This document shows, piece after piece, positions 1 through 5,719 of a stretch of DNA of 6,432 bases. A program made the translations under genes and the position numbers. The DNA comes from Lysobacteraceae bacterium. GTDB taxonomy: Bacteria > Pseudomonadota > Gammaproteobacteria > Xanthomonadales > Xanthomonadaceae. Position 1 is the stretch's first letter; every line of letters starts with the position of its first letter. The stretch covers positions 1-6,432 of the forward strand of contig JAIXTZ010000022.1 of the NCBI GenBank assembly GCA_027483745.1, given 5' to 3'. The notes under the pieces are model-generated. The model worked only from the letters and a program-made list of their open reading frames with translations, had not been told where the DNA came from and ran no database searches.

Positions 1-987
1 TACGGCCGCATCGGTCGCAACGTCCTCCGCGCGCTGTACGAGTCGCAGCGGAACGGCGAGATCCAGATCGTCGCGATCAACGACCTCGGCGACGCCGAGA
101 CCAATGCCCACCTGACGCAGTACGACACGGCCCACGGCAAGTTCCCGGGCACCGTGGCCGTGGACGGCGGCGACCTCGTCATCAACGGCGACCGCATCAA
201 GGTGTTCGCCGAGCGCGATCCGGCCAAGCTGCCGTGGGGCGCGAACGACGTCGACGTGGTGCTGGAGTGCACCGGCATCTTCACCTCGAAGGCCAAGGCC
301 GGTGCGCACCTCGCCGGTGGCGCCAAGAAGGTCGTGATCTCCGCCCCGGGCGCCGCCGATGTCGACGCCACCGTCGTCTTCGGCGTGAACCACGGCGTGC
401 TGAAGGCCTCGGACACCGTCATCTCCAACGCCAGCTGCACCACCAACTGCTTGGCACCGCTCGCCAAGGTGCTGCACGAGAAGGTGGGCATCGTCCACGG
501 CCTGATGACGACCATCCACGCTTACACCAACGACCAGGTGCTGACGGACGTTTACCACTCCGACCTGCGCCGCGCCCGCTCGGCCACGATGAGCCAGATC
601 CCGACCAAGACCGGCGCCGCCGCCGCGGTGGGCCTGGTGCTGCCGGAGCTCAACGGCAAGCTCGACGGCTTCGCCATGCGCGTGCCGACGATCAATGTCT
701 CGGTGGTCGACCTGTCCTTCGTGGCCGCCCGCGCCACGACCAAGGAAGAGATCGACGCCGCCGTGCTCGAAGCCTCGAACGGCGCGCTGAAGGGGATTCT
801 CGGTATCAATACGAAGCCATTGGTGTCGGTCGACTTCAACCACGACCCGCGCAGCTCGATCTACGACAGCACGCAGACGCGCGTCATGGGCGGCACGCTG
901 GTGAAGGTGCTCTCCTGGTACGACAACGAGTGGGGCTTCAGCAACCGCATGCTGGACACCACGCTGGCGCTGATGGCGGCGAAGTAA
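1..987 (+). CDS. gap: Glyceraldehyde-3-phosphate dehydrogenase, 5' end cut by window
   Basis: This cytosolic enzyme oxidises glyceraldehyde-3-phosphate to 1,3-bisphosphoglycerate with reduction of NAD+. The frame is open from base 1 and ends at TAA 985-987, giving 328 visible residues; against the usual length of about 335, some 8-9 N-terminal residues are missing. Visible landmarks, numbered from the first visible residue, are the dinucleotide fold YGRIGRN at 1-7, VAINDL at 24-29, the active-site loop NASCTTNC with catalytic Cys146 (bases 436-438), the partner His173 in [15 protein letters not shown], and the C-terminal [13 protein letters not shown]. Asp28 at the end of the second beta strand favours NAD+ over NADP+. 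The paralogue Epd (erythrose-4-phosphate dehydrogenase) is less likely because the loop after the catalytic His reads [11 protein letters not shown], as in GapA-type enzymes. A strong intrinsic terminator follows, so gap probably ends its own transcript. Its promoter and start lie outside the window. Confidence 0.97.
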   Translation, partial: YGRIGRNVLRALYESQRNGEIQIVAINDLGDAETNAHLTQYDTAHGKFPGTVAVDGGDLVINGDRIKVFAERDPAKLPWGANDVDVVLECTGIFTSKAKAGAHLAGGAKKVVISAPGAADVDATVVFGVNHGVLKASDTVISNASCTTNCLAPLAKVLHEKVGIVHGLMTTIHAYTNDQVLTDVYHSDLRRARSATMSQIPTKTGAAAAVGLVLPELNGKLDGFAMRVPTINVSVVDLSFVAARATTKEEIDAAVLEASNGALKGILGINTKPLVSVDFNHDPRSSIYDSTQTRVMGGTLVKVLSWYDNEWGFSNRMLDTTLALMAAK

Positions 988-1013
988 GCCTCGCCATCGC
1001 AGGGCTGCACGCG

Positions 1014-1038
1014 AAGGGCCGGCGAAAGCCGGCCTTTT
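1014..1038 (+). terminator. Intrinsic terminator of gap
   Basis: A perfect 7-bp GC stem (GGCCGGC at 1017-1023, GCCGGCC at 1028-1034) is closed by a GAAA tetraloop, a stable GNRA loop on a C-G pair. It is followed directly by TTTT at 1035-1038. The bases before the stem (GAAG) can pair further with the T run, partly through G-U pairs. It lies 27 bases after the gap stop, and the next plus-strand gene starts 60 bases downstream, so it separates the two. The T run is short, so some read-through is possible. Confidence 0.92.
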
Positions 1039-1098
1039 GCTTTGGGGCATCTATGCCTGCCACTTTCCTTTTCGGCGGCCACGTTCCAGCATCGGCCC

Positions 1099-1608
1099 AT
1101 GGCCGATATCGAGATCCGCCTCGAACGCCTCGAGCAGCTCTACGACCTGCTCGACCCGGCGCCGTTCCGCGACAAGGCGCTGGATCGCGCCGCCGAGGCC
1201 TACCTGCTGGAGTGTGCGGAGGACGCGCCGGGCGACGAGCCTTTGCGGCTCCGTGTCTGCGTGCCCCCGGCTCTGGTGGCGCGCGAATCCGAAGTGGCCG
1301 AGGCCGTGCACGCGCATTTCGGCTGGCTGTGGGCGCGCGCCGACAAGCGCCGCGCCGCGCGTGCGCGCATGCACCGCTTCGCGATGCTGCTGGGCGTCGT
1401 CGTGCTGCTCGCCGCGCTTGGCCTTCGCGGGCTTTTCGCCGAAGGCGGCGGTATCGCCGAGGTGCTGCGCGAGGGCCTGCTGATCCTCGGTTGGGTCGCG
1501 CTGTGGCGGCCAGTCGAGTGGGTGCTGTTCGACACCTGGGAGCACCGGCAGCGGCGATCCGCGCTCAAGCGGCTGGCGACGGCCGAGGTGCGGCTGGTCG
1601 AGGGCTGA
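1099..1608 (+). CDS. Conserved-looking membrane protein of unknown function, two TM segments
   Basis: The product is 169 residues with no recognised catalytic motif. The N-terminal part (about 1-85) is soluble and acidic and begins MADIEIRLERLEQLYD; a motif LDPAPFRDKALD follows. A basic stretch (about 80-93) precedes the first hydrophobic segment at about 94-113. A short glycine-rich turn leads to a second segment at about 126-144 containing LLILGWVALWRPVEW, then a charged tail. Basic residues before TM1 and after TM2 suggest an inner-membrane hairpin with both ends in the cytoplasm. The overall pattern (an opening like EQLYDLLDPAPF, a late LILGWV-WRP-E block) resembles a family of hypothetical bacterial membrane proteins I recall without a known function. 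ATG 1099 is preferred over in-frame TTG 1042, which abuts the gap terminator and would add an atypical N-terminus. No Shine-Dalgarno is visible, so the start may be leaderless or weakly initiated. The gene is convergent with ndh, with 6 bases between the stops. Confidence 0.8.
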   Translation: MADIEIRLERLEQLYDLLDPAPFRDKALDRAAEAYLLECAEDAPGDEPLRLRVCVPPALVARESEVAEAVHAHFGWLWARADKRRAARARMHRFAMLLGVVVLLAALGLRGLFAEGGGIAEVLREGLLILGWVALWRPVEWVLFDTWEHRQRRSALKRLATAEVRLVEG

Positions 1609-1614
1609 ACGGCG

Positions 1615-2895
1615 TCAGGGCGCCTCGTCGCGGGGCGAAAACACCCGCGCATGACGCTGCATCGTCCAGTACTGCGAGGCCCAGTCCATCAGCACGACGA
1701 GCCGGTTGCGATAGCCGATCAGGAACACGATGTGCGCGAACAGCCACAGCCACCAGGCGAGCAGGCCGGTGAAGCGCATCCCGCCGATGACGCCGATGGC
1801 GCGATGCCGACCGATGGTGGCCATCGAGCCGTAGTCGCGGTAGCGGAACGACGTCGTTGCCTGGCCGCGGAGGCGCGCGATGACGTTGCGGGCCGCGTGT
1901 TGGCCCATCTGTTTGGCCGCCGGCGCGATGCCGGGCACGGGTTGTCCATCGATGCTGAGCGCGGCGAGGTCGCCAATGACCTGCACCTCCGGGTGGCTCG
2001 GCAGGGACAGGTCGGCTTGCACCGGCACGCGTCCGGCGCGATCGGGATCGATGCCGGCCGCCTTCGCCAGCAACGCGCCCAATGGGGAAGCCTTGACGCC
2101 GGCGCCCCACACGACGTTCCGCGTGCGCAGGCGCTCGCGGACGCCCTCGCATTCGACGTCCACGCCCTCGGCATCGATGCCGACCACCTTTGCGCCCAGC
2201 CGGACGCGCACGCCGAGGCTTTCGAGCTGGCGCTTCGCGCTGGCGGAGAGCGCTTCGGGATAGGCGGCGAGGATCCGAGCGCCGCCTTCCAGCAGCAGGA
2301 TTTCCGCGCTCGCGGGATCGATGCCGCGGAACTCGCCCTGCAGGGTGTGGCGCGCGATCTCGGCCAGCGTGCCGGCCATTTCGACGCCGGTCGGGCCGCC
2401 GCCGATCACCACGAAGCGCAGCAGGGCCGCGCGGTCGTCGGCGTCGCGGCTGCGCTCGGCGTGCTCGAAGGCCTCGAGCAATCGCGCGCGGATGCCCTGC
2501 GCATCGGCGAGGGTCTTGAGGCCCGGCGCATGCGTGGCCCAGTCGTCGCGGCCGAAGTAGGAATGCGTGGCGCCGGTCGCAACGACCAGATGGTCGAAGC
2601 CGAGGACGCCGCCTTCCGCAAGCGTCACCGTGCGCGCCGCGAGGTTGATGTCGACCACCTCGCCCATCAGCACCGTGACATTGCGCTGGCCGCGCAGGAT
2701 GTGGCGGATCGGCGCGGCGATCGACGGTGCCGCCAGCCCGGCCGTCGCGACCTGGTAGAGCAGAGGTTGGAACAGGTGGTGGTTGGTGCGGTCAACGAGG
2801 GTGACGTCGACCGGGGCGCCCTTCAGGGCCTTGGCAGCGGCGAGGCCGCCGAAGCCACCACCGAGGATGAGGACGCGCGAGCGCTCAGGTGCCAT
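1615..2895 (-). CDS. ndh: Type II NADH:quinone oxidoreductase (NDH-2)
   Basis: This single-subunit flavoenzyme transfers electrons from NADH through FAD to membrane quinone without pumping protons. The 426 residues match the usual NDH-2 length. The FAD Rossmann motif is GGGFGG at 12-17, with Asp35 at the end of beta 2. The NADH domain carries GGGPTGVE at 165-172, where Glu172 fits the conserved glutamate near the flavin and nicotinamide. Glu202 (LLLEGG) ends its second strand, which favours NADH over NADPH. The second FAD motif is VIGDLAAL at 305-312. APAAKQMGQ at 323-331 occupies the position of the family's quinone-site AQxAxQ motif. The hydrophobic, Trp-rich stretch at about 374-405 fits the C-terminal membrane anchor. 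The ATG lies inside the end of the upstream tsaC-like gene (11-base overlap, sequence ATGGCACCTGA) and has no Shine-Dalgarno, so translation is probably coupled. No terminator is visible after the stop. Confidence 0.95.
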   Translation of the reverse strand: MAPERSRVLILGGGFGGLAAAKALKGAPVDVTLVDRTNHHLFQPLLYQVATAGLAAPSIAAPIRHILRGQRNVTVLMGEVVDINLAARTVTLAEGGVLGFDHLVVATGATHSYFGRDDWATHAPGLKTLADAQGIRARLLEAFEHAERSRDADDRAALLRFVVIGGGPTGVEMAGTLAEIARHTLQGEFRGIDPASAEILLLEGGARILAAYPEALSASAKRQLESLGVRVRLGAKVVGIDAEGVDVECEGVRERLRTRNVVWGAGVKASPLGALLAKAAGIDPDRAGRVPVQADLSLPSHPEVQVIGDLAALSIDGQPVPGIAPAAKQMGQHAARNVIARLRGQATTSFRYRDYGSMATIGRHRAIGVIGGMRFTGLLAWWLWLFAHIVFLIGYRNRLVVLMDWASQYWTMQRHARVFSPRDEAP

Positions 2896-3865
2896 CGGCG
2901 TCGCGCGGCGCGGCGGCGCGCTTCAGCCGGTCGTTGACCGCCGCCCAGGCCGCGGTGTGCGGCGGCAGTTCGGCGAGCAGCATGTCGAAGCCGCGGGCGT
3001 CGAGCCGGCGCAGCGCCGCGTACAGCGCATGGCCGTAGCCGGCGAGGTCGCTGGGCAGCACTTCGCCTTCGATGTCCTTGAAGGGCTGGCCGCGCAGCAG
3101 GGCGGCGACCTTCTGCCCGCGCTTGGCGAGCTCGTGGTAGCGGGCGACCAGCGGCGCGCGCGCGAGCACCTCGACGCTGGCGCGGGGCGCGTAGTGCGAG
3201 GCCAGCGTGCCCGAGGCGCGCGGGCTGTCGCCGTCCTTGCCTTCGGCGACCGGGCCGATCACGGCTTCGATCTCGGGGCGGCTGATCTTGCCGGGGCGCA
3301 GGATGCGCGGCGTGTCCGTGGAAAGATCGACGATCGTGCTTTCCAGCCCGATCTCGCATTCACCGCCATCGAGCACGATCGGCACGGCGTCGCCGAACTC
3401 CTCGCGCACATGCGCCGCGGTGGTCGGTGAGAGCCGGCCGAAGCGGTTGGCCGACGGCGCGGCCACGCCGCCCTCGAAGGCGCGCAGCAGGGCTTGCGCC
3501 ACCGGATGCGCCGGCACGCGCAGGCCCACGGTGTCCTGCCCGCCGGTGACCTCGTCGGGCACGTTGGCGGCGCGCGGCAGGATCAGGGTGAGCGGGCCGG
3601 GCCAGAAAGCTTCGGCCAGCGCTTCGGCGGCGTCCGGCCAATCGCCGGCCCAGCGCGAGGCGGTGACCGCGTCGGCGACGTGGACGATCAGCGGGTGGTC
3701 CGAGGGCCGGCCCTTCAGTTCATAGATGCGTCGGAGGGCCGCCGGATCATGGGCGTCGGCCGCGAGGCCGTACACCGTCTCGGTGGGGAGGCCGATCGGC
3801 TCGCCGCGGCGCAGGGCCGCGAGGGCGTCGTCGAGGGTCGCAGCGCGCGTGGTTTTCCCGTCCAT
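2885..3865 (-). CDS. tsaC: Sua5-type L-threonylcarbamoyladenylate synthase
   Basis: This enzyme makes threonylcarbamoyl-AMP from threonine, bicarbonate and ATP, the first step of the t6A37 modification of tRNAs that read ANN codons; it acts in the cytosol. At 326 residues it is the long Sua5 form, not the short TsaC/YrdC form of about 190. The YrdC domain (about 8-205) shows PTETVYGLAAD at 27-37, KGRP at 51-54, WPGPLTLIL at 88-96, GLRVPAHP at 114-121, PSANRFG at 137-143 and LRPGKIS at 189-195. Lys51, Arg53, Ser138 and Asn140 form the family KxR…SxN signature. A linker ending SGTLASHYAP (218-227) leads into the smaller C-terminal Sua5 domain, as in archaeal and eukaryotic Sua5. It is the first gene of an operon with ndh. 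The ATG at 3865 has no Shine-Dalgarno but sits where a candidate promoter would start transcription. 'sua5' would serve equally well as a symbol. Confidence 0.95.
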   Translation of the reverse strand: MDGKTTRAATLDDALAALRRGEPIGLPTETVYGLAADAHDPAALRRIYELKGRPSDHPLIVHVADAVTASRWAGDWPDAAEALAEAFWPGPLTLILPRAANVPDEVTGGQDTVGLRVPAHPVAQALLRAFEGGVAAPSANRFGRLSPTTAAHVREEFGDAVPIVLDGGECEIGLESTIVDLSTDTPRILRPGKISRPEIEAVIGPVAEGKDGDSPRASGTLASHYAPRASVEVLARAPLVARYHELAKRGQKVAALLRGQPFKDIEGEVLPSDLAGYGHALYAALRRLDARGFDMLLAELPPHTAAWAAVNDRLKRAAAPRDADGT

Positions 3866-3871
3866 GCGGCC

Positions 3872-3901
3872 ATGCTAGCCCTGCCGCGGACGGTGCGACA
3901 A
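3872..3901 (-). promoter_or_regulatory. Candidate sigma70 promoter for tsaC-ndh, leaderless
   Basis: On the minus strand TTGTCG (3901-3896, 4 of 6 matches to TTGACA) is followed after 18 bases by TAGCAT (3877-3872, 4 of 6 to TATAAT). Six bases after the -10 box comes the A of the tsaC ATG, so the expected transcription start coincides with the start codon, giving a leaderless mRNA. This agrees with the missing ribosome-binding site. The boxes are only moderate matches, so this remains a prediction. Confidence 0.45.
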
Positions 3902-3902
3902 T
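3894..3902 (+). promoter_or_regulatory. Candidate extended -10 promoter for pgk
   Basis: TGC directly followed by GACAAT (3897-3902, 4 of 6 to TATAAT) forms an extended -10 element. No good -35 box lies at the right distance, as is common for extended -10 promoters. Transcription would start near 3909, giving a leader of about 24 bases that contains the pgk ribosome-binding site. The element overlaps the -35 box proposed for the divergent tsaC promoter. Confidence 0.35.
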
Positions 3903-3923
3903 GCGCGCCTTTCCCATCGCCCC

Positions 3924-3927
3924 GGAG
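3924..3927 (+). promoter_or_regulatory. Ribosome-binding site of pgk
   Basis: GGAG lies five bases before the ATG at 3933. It supports that start over the in-frame ATG at 3948, and it is the only clear Shine-Dalgarno before any start codon visible in the window. Confidence 0.7.
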
Positions 3928-3932
3928 CCCCC

Positions 3933-5108
3933 ATGGCCATCCTCCGCATGACCGGCCTCGATCTCGCCGGCAAGCGCGTCCTGATCCGCCAGGACCTCAA
4001 CGTGCCGATCGACGACGGCAAGGTGACGTCGGAGCAGCGCATCACCGCCTCGCTGCCGACGATCCGCCTCGCCCTCGAGAAGGGCGCGGCGGTGATGGTC
4101 ACCTCCCACCTCGGCCGCCCGAAGGAAGGCCAATGGACCGCCGAGGACTCGCTGGCGCCGGTGGCCGAGCGCCTCTCCGCCCATCTCGGCCGCCCGGTGG
4201 CGCTGGTGCGTGACTGGGTGGACGGCGTGGCCGTGCAGCCCGGTGAGGTCGTGCTGCTGGAGAACTGCCGCATGAACGTCGGCGAGGGCAAGGACGACGC
4301 GGCGCTGTCGGCCAAGTACGCCGCGCTGTGCGATGTCTTCGTCATGGACGCCTTCGGTACCGCGCACCGTGCGCAGGCCTCGACCCACGGCGTCATCCGC
4401 GCGGCCAAGGTCGCCGCCGGTGGCCCGCTGCTGATGGCCGAGCTCGACGCGCTGGCGAAGGCGCTGGCCCACCCGGCGCGCCCGCTGCTGGCCATCGTGG
4501 CCGGCTCCAAGGTGAGCACCAAGCTCGAACTGCTCGGCAGCCTCGTCGACAAGGTCGACCAGCTGATCGTCGGCGGTGGCATCGCCAACACGTTCATCGC
4601 CGCCGCGGGCTACCCGGTCGGCAAGTCGCTGGTCGAGATGGACCTGCTCGACACCGCCCGCGCCATCGTCGAGAAGGCCAAGGCGCGCGGCGCCTCGATC
4701 CCGCTGCCGGACGACGTGGTCGTGGCCCCGGCCTTCGCCGCCGACGCGCCGGCCACGGTGCGCGCAGTGGACGCCGTGCAGGACGGCGACATGATCCTCG
4801 ACATCGGCCCGAAGACCGCCGCCCGCTACGCCGAACTGATCGCCCAGGCCGGCACGGTGGTGTGGAACGGTCCGGTCGGCGTGTTCGAGTTCGACGCCTT
4901 CGGCAAGGGCACCGAGGCGCTGGCGCGCGCGATCGCGGCGTCCAAGGCCTTCTCGATCGCCGGCGGTGGCGACACGCTGGCGGCCATCGACAAGTACGGC
5001 GTCGAGGCCGACGTCAGCTACATCTCCACTGGCGGCGGCGCCTTCCTCGAATTCCTCGAAGGCAAGACCCTGCCGGCGGTGGCCGCGCTCGAAGCCCGCG
5101 GCGGCTGA
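3933..5108 (+). CDS. pgk: Phosphoglycerate kinase
   Basis: This monomeric cytosolic enzyme transfers the acyl phosphate of 1,3-bisphosphoglycerate to ADP, giving 3-phosphoglycerate and ATP; it acts directly after GAPDH. The 391 residues agree with the E. coli enzyme (387), and the protein resembles it along its whole length. N-domain substrate motifs are RQDLNVP at 19-25 (Asp21, Asn23), Arg36 in [17 protein letters not shown] at 58-63 (His59, Arg62), ENCRMN at 110-115 (Arg113) and the block [16 protein letters not shown]-domain nucleotide motifs are [25 protein letters not shown] and GGGDT at 344-348, with the closing [14 protein letters not shown]. Residue 112 is Cys where Val is usual (ENVRF), and residue 114 is Met in place of Phe; both are mild changes. 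A GGAG ribosome-binding site supports the ATG. The gene is divergent from tsaC (67 bases between starts) and convergent with the next gene with one base between stops, so it is probably monocistronic. Confidence 0.98.
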   Translation: MAILRMTGLDLAGKRVLIRQDLNVPIDDGKVTSEQRITASLPTIRLALEKGAAVMVTSHLGRPKEGQWTAEDSLAPVAERLSAHLGRPVALVRDWVDGVAVQPGEVVLLENCRMNVGEGKDDAALSAKYAALCDVFVMDAFGTAHRAQASTHGVIRAAKVAAGGPLLMAELDALAKALAHPARPLLAIVAGSKVSTKLELLGSLVDKVDQLIVGGGIANTFIAAAGYPVGKSLVEMDLLDTARAIVEKAKARGASIPLPDDVVVAPAFAADAPATVRAVDAVQDGDMILDIGPKTAARYAELIAQAGTVVWNGPVGVFEFDAFGKGTEALARAIAASKAFSIAGGGDTLAAIDKYGVEADVSYISTGGGAFLEFLEGKTLPAVAALEARGG

Positions 5109-5115
5109 ATCAGCC
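5103..5115. repeat. Short perfect inverted repeat at convergent stop codons
   Basis: GGCTGA, a single A, then TCAGCC. It arises because both pgk and the opposing gene end in a Gly GGC codon followed by TGA, with one base between. It has no loop large enough for an RNA hairpin and no T run, so it is not an intrinsic terminator. Confidence 0.85.
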
Positions 5116-5649
5116 AGCGAGCGCGTTGGCGATGGCGCGCTGCGTCGCCGCCGGATCGGTCGGGGTCCACAGCAGGGTCCCGGCCTCGTCGGCGTCGATG
5201 CGAAGCGCCGGGCCGAGGCGGGTCACGGCGCAGAACAGGGCCCGCCCTTCGCCGTCGACCTGCCAGCCCAGCGCATCGCCGGTCCGCCAGCGCGAGGTCG
5301 AGACCAAGGGCTTCGGCAGGGCCGACGCGGGCAGGGTGGCGAGGTCGATCTCCTGGATCCGGGCGCGGCGCAGCGCGGCGCGGTCCAGCACGAAGGCGCG
5401 ATGGGCGGCCTCGACGCGCAGGCTGCCGGCGACCAGCGTCGCTCGCGGTGGCCGCGAGAGGGCCTGGGCCAGCAGCAGAGAGACGACGACCCCGGCCCCG
5501 GCCAAGGCGACCGCGAGGCCCAGGTGCTCACCGCGGGTGATCCATGCGATGGCCACGCCCATCAGCAGCGCATCGATGGCGAGGAACAGCGCGCCGCCCA
5601 GAGCGAGGCGTCGGCGGCGAGGCGCCTGGGGCAGTGCAATCGTGTGCAT
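5110..5649 (-). CDS. Unrecognised membrane protein, possible bacterial PH-like domain
   Basis: The product is 179 residues. A basic N-terminus (PRRRR at 10-14) leads into a hydrophobic segment at about 15-37, a short loop (TRGEH) and a second segment at about 43-64. This is a tight hairpin that should leave both ends in the cytoplasm by the positive-inside rule. The rest (66-179) is soluble and rich in predicted beta strands. It has a series of strand-like stretches (ATLVAGSLRVEAAHRAFVLD, GWQVDGEGRALFCAVT) and ends TPTDPAATQRAIANAL as a likely terminal helix. This order of two TM segments, a beta-rich domain and a final helix after an 'SPxDPxxF'-like turn recalls bacterial PH-domain membrane proteins; the assignment is by pattern only. 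ATG 5649 is chosen because the frame stays open upstream only as the antisense of pyk. No Shine-Dalgarno is seen. The gene opposes pgk and is divergent from pyk. Function unknown. Confidence 0.72.
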   Translation of the reverse strand: MHTIALPQAPRRRRLALGGALFLAIDALLMGVAIAWITRGEHLGLAVALAGAGVVVSLLLAQALSRPPRATLVAGSLRVEAAHRAFVLDRAALRRARIQEIDLATLPASALPKPLVSTSRWRTGDALGWQVDGEGRALFCAVTRLGPALRIDADEAGTLLWTPTDPAATQRAIANALAG

Positions 5650-5719
5650 GGCGTTGATGGCGTTTGGATCCGTGAAGGTCTGGTAGCGTACGGTGCATCG
5701 CCCCCAACACCGCGTGACC
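5650..5719. promoter_or_regulatory. Divergent intergenic region between PH-like gene and pyk
   Basis: These 70 bases must hold the promoters of both flanking genes unless transcription enters from further away. On the plus strand TGG followed by TAGCGT (5684-5689) could be a weak extended -10 for pyk, with a start near 5696 and a leader of about 24 bases; the nearest -35-like TTGGAT (5664-5669) is only 14 bases away. On the minus strand TACGCT (5690-5685) is a poor -10 without a partner. The stretch is locally less GC-rich than its surroundings. I see no operator palindrome beyond CGTACG (5687-5692). Confidence 0.3.

Noticed and set aside
790..835. A small patch of less GC-rich codons near the 3' end of gap as a sign of recombination
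   Set aside because: Only about a dozen codons are involved and the protein sequence stays canonical; this is within normal variation.
1..987. Erythrose-4-phosphate dehydrogenase (epd) as the identity of the first gene
   Set aside because: Epd lies next to pgk in enterobacteria, but the loop after the catalytic His and the [20 protein letters not shown] block match GapA-type GAPDH.
1042..1098. TTG start at 1042 for the small membrane protein
   Set aside because: It begins four bases after the T run of the gap terminator and adds 19 residues unlike the rest; MADIEIRLERLEQ at 1099 is a more natural N-terminus.
234..1772. A 512-residue open frame on the plus strand across gap and the following gene
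   Set aside because: It is out of frame with a clearly identified gap, its translation is a low-complexity Arg/Gly/Ala-rich shadow typical of GC-rich DNA, and it runs through the gap terminator.
1651..2937. A 428-residue plus-strand frame antisense to ndh
   Set aside because: It mirrors a confident NDH-2 gene, has an Arg/His/Ala-biased composition without any domain, and is explained by the scarcity of stop codons opposite GC-rich coding sequence.
5103..5115. Palindrome GGCTGA-A-TCAGCC as a regulator site (it recalls a half of the Cra box GCTGAATCG) or a terminator
   Set aside because: It is fully explained by two convergent Gly-TGA gene ends, lies at the 3' ends of genes, and has no loop or T run.
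4328..5686. A 452-residue plus-strand frame across pgk and the opposing gene
   Set aside because: It is a frame-shifted shadow of pgk, Arg-rich, without motifs.
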